A stretch of 64,000 bases of DNA from Sitta carolinensis (taxonomy: Eukaryota; Chordata; Aves; Passeriformes; Sittidae): contig CM063284.1 of NCBI GenBank assembly GCA_032173965.1, positions 131,617,125-131,681,124 of the forward strand, in the 5' to 3' direction. A model generated the notes under the pieces. That model did not search any database and was not told the origin of the DNA. It saw only the letters and a program-made list of their open reading frames with translations. The position numbers were made by a program, and so were the translations under genes. Positions 54,753-64,000 of this stretch are shown piece by piece (position 1 is the stretch's first letter; each line of letters begins with the position of its first letter).

Positions 54753-57700
54753 GCGGGGCGTCCCTGCGAGTAGGGCCGGGCGAACCGGCCTCCCCGCGGC
54801 GCCGCTCCGCCGCCGCGCCTCGTCCCCCGGCTCGGGGCGCTGCCGCCGGCAAGGGCAGCCTAGGGCAGCACCGCCGCCTGAGGGCGGCTCTGCCCCCGCG
54901 GCCACCTCCGCGGCCTCGGGGCAGCGCTGCCGGCGGCCGAGCCTTTCGCCCGCCTGCGTGCGCCAGGCGAGGCAGCGGCGTTCAGCCCCTGCACAGACAG
55001 TCACGGTCTTCGTGGGCAGCCGGCTGCGGAGCAGTGCTGAGGGGAGCTTGAAGTCAGCCACGGCAGGACGGGGGAGCTGCTCCCGGCAGCCGCCTCGGGT
55101 GACACGGTAAAGCTTTTGAGGCGAAAAGTGCCGGCGCTTGGCCCTTGGGTGTGTGGTGCCAAAGCACACAAGTTACTCTGCAAAGCAGGGGAAGCTGTCA
55201 CGTAATTACTCAAGCGGCAGGTTTCAGCTCCAGAGCACCGTGTGACAGATAGCTGCAGTTTCACCACCTTACAACTTCGACTTTCTGCTGTTTATGTGCT
55301 TGAATCTGATGGATCCAAGTAGATCCAGCCAAGTCAATACAAGCAAAGCTCACATGCTCCAGCCAATTTCTATATCCTTTCTTGTCAGTAGGTTTATTTG
55401 CCTAACTAATGGAATTTCAAGGTAGTAAAACACCTAGGCAAGTTCCATAAAAACACCGAGATGCCCACGTTCCACTTCAAACTGATTTTTGATGTGCAAG
55501 TATTACAACTCTCCCACTTCATAAAAGAATCTGCACTCCATATGCAATTTTGTCTCTTTGATGTGCATTAGCAAGGGAATTTAGAACGAATGAAGTCCTA
55601 CTGTTGTGCAAGTCCTCTACTTTGTCTGAGTCAATCCAACCCAGTTGACTCACTGTGGTTGGGCCAGATGCACAATGGCAATATTGAATGAACCCACCGA
55701 ACAAATCACACACCACCATATGACCTTTTAGGTTTCTTTGTTTTTCTGAGTCATGGAAAAACTGCAATAGAACATCTTCTTTTGCACAAGAGATTAATGC
55801 AGAGCTCTTCCAAGCATCATCCCACAAGCCACAGTGGCTCACCAGCAGGACTGCCAGATGTGTCTATAGCATAAACAGCAGTTTGTACGGTGTGCCAAAA
55901 AAACAACCCACCCAGGAGAAGGAGCCAGCAGATGCTTGAGATGAATTATGGTATGAGTGCCTCAGAAAGTGGTGAGGAGGAGTCCCACAAGATGTCTCAT
56001 TTTCCAGTTCAAGGACAGGTGTGGCTAGTGTCCAGCTTTGTTCTACAGAGTATTTGGCTATACCCACTGACCAATTATTATTTACAGTTCACCAATTTCA
56101 CCTACTGAAGGCAAGTCTGACATCCCTATTTGGCTTTAACGCTCCTGGAATGCAGAGGTTGTCTCCACATCCTTTAACACAAATATTTAAGGCAGTATTT
56201 TGTGCAGGTCATTTCAGAGGAGGCAGGTTTTGCTCCCACATCTCAAGCCAAAGCTGCCACAGACTACACATTAAAGTAAGGAAAAAGATTCTTAGAAATA
56301 AAACACAGGTACTATATTATAGTTGTAACAGCAATACAAAGAAACAGAGCCAAGAAGTGCTCCGTCTCCCCATTCACACATATATTTCATTTTCTGGAAA
56401 AACTTAGGGTAAACAGTCTAATCTGCCACTCTTACCTCTCCCTTAAACAACAGTTGACAAGAAAAAATTTTTCCAAGCAGAAAATAACATATTTAGATAT
56501 TTTCTCTGTTCATGTGAGACCATGTAATACCACAATCTCACTTCAAAAAAATAACCTGGCTCCTCAGTAACTGAGGAAGATGGAGCAGGACTGTCCTCCA
56601 TCTATGCCACTGAAGAAAGAAAAGCGTGTAAAAAACTCAACATGTCTGAAACAGGAGAAGTTAGGTAGGCTGGTTTTATTATATAGTGGGGCAGACAGTG
56701 CCAAGAAAAAGTATGGACTAATTCCATGCCTCTCTCACAGAAATTTAAGTTGTATCTTGTGCAATTGCCAGAAAGCTTTCTAAGTACATTTAAACAGAAA
56801 ATAAAACATCAGTAGGATAACGTATATACCACAGTATTTTTCAAGATCACTTTATTCTTCTCTTATAATTTCAAGTAGTATTTTTAGTCAATGACATTGG
56901 AGTAAATAACACTATCTCACCTTTCCCCTGTGACATGAATTTGAGAACCATGCTGTGAAATCTGACACTGATTTGGTATTCATTACAATGCTGTACCTAG
57001 CCACTGGCAAAGAAGGAACTTTGAAAGGGAAAATAGATTCCCTCTGTTCTCCTGCCTCATTCAGAGTTTCCAGTTAAGAGAAGTCTAGATGTTCTGGAGG
57101 CATGAATATACTATGAGGCTGCTGGTGTCTAGACAAGATGGAGATGAGGAAGTTGCAGACACTCTACATGAGTATTCCCATGATTTCTTCCAACAGCAGG
57201 ACTAGCACTACTAAGAAGGCAGCTGAGTAAGAAAAGGCTTAATGTAGCCCAATCCTAAAAATGTAGGAGCAAACTAACAGAATTACTTTTTCTTCTGAAG
57301 TATTTTATCCACTTTACAAATTTATCTGCCTGAATTAGGACTCCCATCTCTGCAGAACTGGCATCAACATCAAATACAATTCCTTAGACCAAAGAACGGA
57401 TGAAGACCATACTTAGTTTTTGAGTACTATAATTATTTTATATTATAATATAGTTCAGTAAACAGATAAAATAATTTATATTATTATTACTTATACTGCA
57501 ATGAAATCAGAAATCATGATGGCATGGACAACTATTAGGTGCTGTATAAACACACACAAAGGAAGTCCTCAAGCCCCTAAAAATATGAACAAAAATAGTC
57601 CTAAGATATCAATCCTGTTTCAGTTGTATATGGTTTGTAATAAAACTGAGCAGAAATAAAAGTTACTCGAGAAGCTCATGTCTGCATTTCTAACAGGTAT

Positions 57701-60449
57701 TACTAATGTTAAGATTTAAATTACAAATATATACTTCAAAGTCATTCATAAACATCATGAAAATAAATTACCTATGTTATCGCAGGGACCTTATCTCATT
57801 CCTTTGATAGCAAATAAAAGCAGCATTTACTTCAGAAGGTATTCCATGAGGCTCATTTAAACAAAATTCATTGTAATGAATACATGATGCTACTGTATAA
57901 CAGCAGAATTAATAAATAGTGCATGTTTTCCAAGAGATACTTGTCATGAACACTCCCCAAAGAAAATACCCCTAGTCCTTCATCATGTCTGTGGTGCTTT
58001 TCACAGGCCAGCTCTTCTTCCCATGGTACCCCCCACTTCTTTCACAGACACAGAGTCCTCAGTGCTCTCCCCCTTGATGTGGAATTATTATCCCAAGTAG
58101 TTCCATTCTGTTGCCTGGCACCCCAAAACTGACAAAATCCATATAGACCCCTAAGAATACTCCCATCTCTGTTCTCCTTAAAACCCTCCACATCACTGAT
58201 GTCTCACTGTGCCTTGGCCCACTCTGACATTACCCCACAGAGTTCCAAGGATGCTGTGTCTCCATCACACCTGCAGATTAGCTCACAAGAGAAGGTGTTT
58301 GGCTCACAGGAGAAGGCTGCAGGTCAGTCCACAGCGTGGTCCCAAACACAGGTAAGGGCAGAATTTCCGTTACTTTTCCCTTACCCTGGGTAGACAGCCC
58401 CACTAGTGGGATATTCTCTCCTCTACCCTTGAGTTCTGTAAAAATAGGAACTTACTATAATTACAGACCTCCAACTTTTCATGAAACATGTTTAAGTCTA
58501 GTAAGATAAGTCACAAATGCTTGTGAAGGTGAAAAAGGCAGGGGATGGCAGGCAAGCACAAAGATGGAATGAATGTGGGAGCCTGCTTTCCTTGGAACCA
58601 ATTCATAAATTCAGTAGGTAAATAGTCAACAACAACATGTTTGCATGTCTCTCCCTATGACTGCCTGATAGTGATCTGGTATGCCAAAAGTTAAGGAGAA
58701 GACCTTGAATGAAATACCAGCTTGTTTATACAAAAGATAAGGAAAACTAACTTCTGCCTGTATTTTCTTCCTACCTATCATGTCTAATGTGAAGTAACCT
58801 TGAAGACTTATCTAAGGATTTGTTATATACTTTCCTAACCTTGTCAGTCATAAAGTAGTTATAAATAGAATATAAAAGAACAGCATATTTTCAAGTCTGG
58901 AATAAAATTTATATTTTTCCATAGTTTTTAAGTAAATTTAGGAATAAAGAACAAAGCAGATAGAGGGACATCTCCTTGCCTGATCCTATTCACAATTTAA
59001 TGGTTAATTAATGTCACTAAAAGAAATATTAATTTTTGCTAGTCCAACAAAAGAAAGAGGCAGAAAATAAAAAGTCAGGCAGTATAAGTGCAGCAATATA
59101 AATTCTGCTATCCATATCCAGTCTGTTAAAATCAGCATGATTCACAAAATTCCTACTTAACATTAAAAAGGGCCATAAAAAAAAACCCGTAAAATATTAG
59201 CTGCACTGTTGCAATTCCTCTCACTACCTTGTATGCATTATTTTGATATCCATAATATTATACTGGACCTAAAGCCATTTGTTGATTAGGATAGGATTTT
59301 ACTGTTGACTGACCATTTAGCTCACAGTCTTGGTAACAGGCTATATATAGACTTATCATTTGCTATTTTTCCTATTATAGCACACTATGGTAAAAATAAA
59401 CCATGGATACAGAGTTGCTATTTACAGTTGACCACAGAAGATATTCCAGTCTCTGCTACAGCTGCATTGATTGTGCTCATGGGATCTACAGATTGGTATT
59501 AATGTGAAAAAAAAATCTCATTTTGGTTTGCAAAACAATTATTGTTGTTGTGGTAAAACTGAGGGTTTCTCTGGATTCTCTTCTGTACAAAAACATTTCT
59601 CCTCTTTCTGAGTGCAACCATCTGCTCTCCAGTGTGCAAAGAAGTGTGCTCACACCCTTGGAGAATAAATAAATAATGTTTAACTAGCAAGTCTTGATTC
59701 CTGCACTAGGGGTGGAAACTAGTATCAATAACAAAAGAAAAATTGAATCATCATTACTTGCTGAAGCAAGTACTTCATGAAACCAACTTCAACTGTGTGA
59801 GTACACACAGCCTTATGCCCAAAGCTTCTACCACCATGGTGGCTGGATTTTCTCCTATCTTCCTTTAGCTCCTGAGCTGAGAATTTTAATAATAAATAGC
59901 AGAATATTTAGGGAAGATAAGGATTTTTTTTTTTGCAATTTTTAGAGATAAAGCTTTCAAGAGCTAATGAGGCCCATTCTTTCAGATTCAAAAGAGGGAA
60001 GTTTCCTTGCCCTTCTGGGCCTTTCACCTAAGTATAAATATGTGTGGTGCCATATGAGAGAATAAAAAATAAGGAGAACTCAATACAACCTGAAAGGACA
60101 TTGTGAATACTGAGCATTATGAAAGCAATGGTATGATTTGCCTACAGTTTATTCGGTTACAGAGTTTTGGGGGTTTTAGTAAAACCCTTCTTATTTATTT
60201 CTGAAGTTCATCTCCAGCTTGCTTTATTAATATTGAAAAGCAAGTGTTTTTATGAGGAAGAATCACTCATCTAAATGCTTTACAATCCAGAAACCTCATT
60301 TCAGTTTTTTTACTTTTTTCCAACTTTCCCAACCAAAACATGCCAGAAGATCATAAGTCAAGTCTAAATAAGCTACTTGTATAACGTTTATAGTCACACT
60401 TAAAAAAAAATCCAAAACCTAAATACTATTCCAGTCTTAGAACTTCACC

Positions 60450-60476
60450 AAAAAAAAAAAAAAAAAAAAAAAAAAA
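60450..60476. repeat. Uninterrupted run of 27 A
   Basis: A pure A tract that is the longest homopolymer in the window. The 150 bases to its left do not look like a gene or a known retrotransposon, so it is listed as a simple repeat and not as a poly(A) tail. Confidence 0.9.
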
Positions 60477-62131
60477 TTCAGGGGCATAACAGCCATTTTA
60501 TGACTGTGAAGTAATGCGTCTGATTACAAGATAGGGTCCCATGGAAAGTGGGACTAAAATCTAAACAAGAAAAATGTTAAGATTTGCACTTACATTTTGT
60601 GCTTAAAAGCAGTGGAGAGCCTTCCCCATGGCAGCCTGTGTGGTAAAGAAACAGCAAAGCAGCAAATAATGAATTTGCTGTACAAATACATATATACATC
60701 ATATACAGAACTGTCTTTGTACAATGCATTCATTTGAGTCTCCTCTAAGCAGGCTTGGTTTGCTTCAATAGGGAAGAGCTTTATGGCATCCTCACCTCTA
60801 CCCAGGATGAGTCCCTAAACTGCTGTCACTACTGAGCAGGGGAACTTTCTACTGAAAACAAGACTTTGAAGTGACTAAAGTGCATATAGGTAATGCTATA
60901 AAACCACAGCAAAACACAGAGCAAGTTACTATCTAGAGAGCTAATTAACCCCATTAAATTTGAGAACTAAGCTTTTTCCACTATTCCTTCCTTAAAAATA
61001 ATTTTCTTAATGGATGATTAATGGATTTCTTTAATACCACAAGAGAATTTATCAACACCCATCAAAACAGCCCATTTTTACCCAGCGTGGAGTTAGCAAA
61101 AGGAAAAAAGTTTTGGTGGCATAATTTTCTTTCAGAGCTGAGGAAAATAGAGCAATTTCATATGCTAGAAGCTTTCTTAATAGAAACAGTTAATTTACCA
61201 CTTAAGGAATATCATGTGCATACCACTTCCACATAACATGAATCACTCCTTCCAGTTGAGAAAACTAAGGTCTTTTATCTTCCTCAGGGTGGAGTCATCT
61301 CCTCCCATGATCCCTACAGAATAAAACTGCTAATCGTTTTAAGATTTAAAGGCATTACTTCTTTTACTTTCTTGTGTTCATATATCACGTTTCAATGTCT
61401 TCTAAACAAGAGAGAGCTTAATGTTTTTCTGTAACCTTGAACAGGCCAGTAGACAACTTTTATTGCTTCATCCTTGAGCTCTTCTGTATTTCCATGATCT
61501 AATTTGTTGTACTGGTGCTCTTACCAGATTAACAATATGCAGTATAAATTCCTTAAAGCTAATTCTAAAATTGATATACTAATTTGAATACTAGGTTAAA
61601 CAAGGAAAAGCTGAAACAGAACAAAAAAAGACAAAATGCATGTTTAAATATATGCTGTGTTTCTCCTTCAGTAAGGTTAATAGGCAGCAAATCACTGCTC
61701 TATGCAGTTCAAATTAGGCAGAATGTCTCTAGGACCTGATCTAAAATCTGTTGACATCAGCAGACACTTTCTTTCAAATATACTTCTTTGAGGATTGGTC
61801 CTTAAAGAAGAGTCCTTTCTAATTTTCTCATGGGAATGTGAATATAAAGGCAGATTTTTGCTTGACTAGTGTTTCCATACTTGGCCCATTTCGTCTCCCA
61901 AGAGGATGGAGGAAAACTCAAGATTGGAGACAGATCATATAAGAGTCTACCATTTATTTAAAATAAACTCTTAATAATGTGTCATTGGTTCATTAGATCA
62001 GAAATTATGCAATCAGAGAAGATAAACAGTGTAGAAGTGGTGCCCTTACTGTGGAATAGATACTAAACATCTGAAATTTTAGACAGTGGGAAAATCTGCA
62101 GTTCCTAATCACAGGGACACTTATGCAACGT

Positions 62132-62195
62132 TGTATAATATGCATTGCCTGCTAATGTTTTATGTGTTACAATATCTATGTATAATATGCATTGC
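62132..62195. repeat. 17-bp direct repeat at a 47-bp spacing
   Basis: TGTATAATATGCATTGC occurs at 62132-62148 and again at 62179-62195. The sequence after each copy is loosely alike (AATGTT...GTG), suggesting an old tandem duplication. In the flank upstream of STK3. Confidence 0.85.
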
Positions 62196-64000
62196 AATGG
62201 TACAGCAATGTTAAGTGAGAAAATGTGTACAAAGATTAAAGCCACACAACTGTGTTAGTATACCTACAAATATATACATATATATACATCACTAATTTTA
62301 CCTAAAGTGACAGGAGCAACACATTATAAACACTTGACTCATATGCTATTGGCATTTTTCTTGACCTTTCAAAATGGTCTTTCAAAAACAAGTACCTCAT
62401 TTTGATGGGTGTGGGATACTCAAAAGCTCTAAATTAAATGCTCTAAAAGCAATCTTCAAAACTGCGTTCTAAAGTATATTGCATTAGGCTACACAAGACC
62501 AGTTTTTGGCACCTGTTCTTGAAATGAAGGGGAAAAAAAGCACATTGAAACAAGATTATGCATTTTTTTTCAGGAATTCAGCAATTTCTTGGAGAGATTA
62601 AATTTGCTACAGCTTTAAAATAACAGCATTAGTGCACATTTTGAATGGTTTCAGGACTGGGTAACAGCTAGCACAGGAGCCTCAGGGGATTTTGTTGTAG
62701 TTAACCCATCCTTCTGTTCCTACTTTTACATCCTACTTTTACATGCAAAAGAAAAAAGTTGTACTTAATACCATATTTATAGTTATAAGTAAGTCAGGTC
62801 TTTTCTGGTTTTACTGTACCAGCATTATAAGAAATACACAGAACTGTATCTACATTACTGCTACTAATTTGCAAAATGTTGTATATATTGCAAAGCTGGC
62901 TCTCTAATAGAAGACTGTTAAAGACCTCTGTACTGAAATCTGCCAAAGCTGATACTGCAATCACAAACATGTGTTGTTACACTTCTTGTGGCTCATCTCC
63001 ACATGGTGCAGCTGTTGTGTTGGCTAAAGAAAATGCAGGCCCAAGGGAAACAAATTTAATTCAGCTGGGGCAACTTCCACTAAAAAAAAGTGCTTTAAGG
63101 AGAACAGGTGTCTTACAGTAAGAGAGATTGTTTGAGAGGTTTTCCCCAAAGTTGCTTTCCTTTTAGGAAAGCTATTCTAAAGCGGTATGCCTGTGATAAT
63201 AATCTTTTGTGGTCTAATTTATAAATAATGCCCTACAGAAATGCAATGGATTCCCAAAATTTTATTTTTGTTTGTTTGGCTCAGTCCTAGGACAGGAAAG
63301 CTAGTATGGGACCTTATGCTGCTTGTTAGGAGCTGGAGGGAGCCTCATTGCTGTTATTCAGATTCCTTGGCCTCAAGAAAGTTTGTTTAATCAACAGATG
63401 ATTGTACCAGGCAGATACACAGCCCATGTAAGTCACCCTAGAGCTGTGCCTGTTTAAACCTGTGTAATTATTGTTTTAAGTGTAATTTTTTACTAAATTC
63501 ACTTAAATGTACCTCCCTCCTAAATATGTTCTCATTTAGTCAAAATAAATAAGCTAAGATATACTATGTTCTCTAAGAAAACAGCATTAAGTATATGACT
63601 TTTTTCCTTTTCTAGGAAGACATTTACCTTATGAACTGTGATACCTCCTCTAGCTCCATCATGCATTCCCACCTCTCTGCTTTCTGTGCCCTCTGCTTTA
63701 TCAAAAAGGAAACTGATATTCAGCAGCCTTCACGCTATGGGCAGGAGCACATCCCACGGTGCTGAGGCACTGGGATCCCTGGAAGGTGGGAAAGACTTTT
63801 CCCAGCAGGCTCTCAGGATGTCTCTGTCGGTGCTGACTGAACCAGCCTTTCCACAGATACTGCAGCAGACAGCAGGTCTTTCTCTTCCTCTTGTCAGCTC
63901 TCTTTCCAAAATAAGGTTACTGCAGAGGGCAGTCTCTTCTTGAGTAGATGTCTTCATACTGCGCTTTCCTCCTTTGGGCCTGTTTTTTGTATCTCCTACA

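Larger units (their letters stand above)
54170..55130. promoter_or_regulatory. CpG island at the STK3 5' end
   Basis: About 1 kb of dense CpG and G/C-rich sequence, standing out sharply from the AT-rich surroundings on both sides. It covers STK3 exon 1, the start of intron 1 and several hundred bases upstream. The low frequency of stop codons in GC-rich DNA explains the long open frames on both strands here. The boundaries are judged by eye. Confidence 0.9.
55131..64000. other. Flank upstream of STK3, no gene recognised
   Basis: AT-rich sequence beyond the CpG island. I see no exon with a recognisable protein, no second CpG island and no clear CR1. Notable items are a pyrimidine-rich block at about 57.96-58.44 kb, a 27-base A run at 60450-60476, a 17-bp direct repeat at 62132-62195, and a GC-richer patch with a 101-codon open frame at about 63.64-63.94 kb. 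In other vertebrates the gene on this side of STK3 is OSR2 (from general knowledge), but nothing of it is visible here. Confidence 0.7.

Noticed and set aside
54091..55110. 339-codon plus-strand open frame over the CpG island
   Set aside because: It runs antisense across STK3 exon 1 and the promoter, is rich in Pro/Arg/Ala/Gly and has no domain. GC-rich DNA has few stop codons, which explains it. Only the sub-frame from the ATG at 54652 is kept, as a low-interest lead.
54528..55169. 213-codon minus-strand open frame upstream of STK3
   Set aside because: Same composition effect in the CpG island. It ends before the STK3 start codon and is not in a position to extend the STK3 protein.

Overview
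The window reads as nuclear DNA of a bird or a close sauropsid relative. It is AT-rich and almost entirely non-coding, with short exons separated by long introns. The recognisable dispersed repeats are chicken-repeat-1 (CR1) LINEs. The best-preserved CR1 copy resembles typical avian CR1 3' ends. The species cannot be named from the sequence alone.

One gene is clearly present: the 5' half of STK3 (MST2), a core kinase of the Hippo pathway, read on the minus strand. Six coding exons lie at 54339-54317, 47404-47324, 46875-46747, 44817-44703, 29910-29746 and 29324-29157. Together they give 681 nt, or 227 codons, with no stop or frame break. They encode the short N-terminal extension and the kinase domain from the glycine loop through the catalytic loop, DFG, activation loop and APE to HPMR. 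All splice sites are GT/AG and the phases agree. The rest of the kinase domain, the autoinhibitory linker and the SARAH domain must lie to the left of position 1, because 1-29156 is all intron 6 as far as I can see.

Region by region: 1-29156 is the partial intron 6, with two CR1 fragments and an AT-repeat next to exon 6. Intron 5 is 29325-29745. Intron 4 is 29911-44702 and holds a well-preserved CR1 3' end (about 33.25-33.93 kb) and a long decayed CR1 (about 37.08-38.73 kb). Intron 3 is 44818-46746, intron 2 is 46876-47323, and intron 1 is 47405-54316, which carries a perfect 14-bp-arm palindrome and a CA/TA microsatellite. A CpG island at about 54.17-55.13 kb forms the promoter, with a CCAAT box, GC boxes and a ZNF143/STAF-type site. 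From 55.13 to 64.0 kb is upstream flank with no gene I can support.

No new genetic system was found. The leads most worth checking are the ZNF143-type promoter element, the perfect palindrome in intron 1, a stretch at 51.5-52.05 kb open on both strands, and possible divergent transcription from the CpG island.
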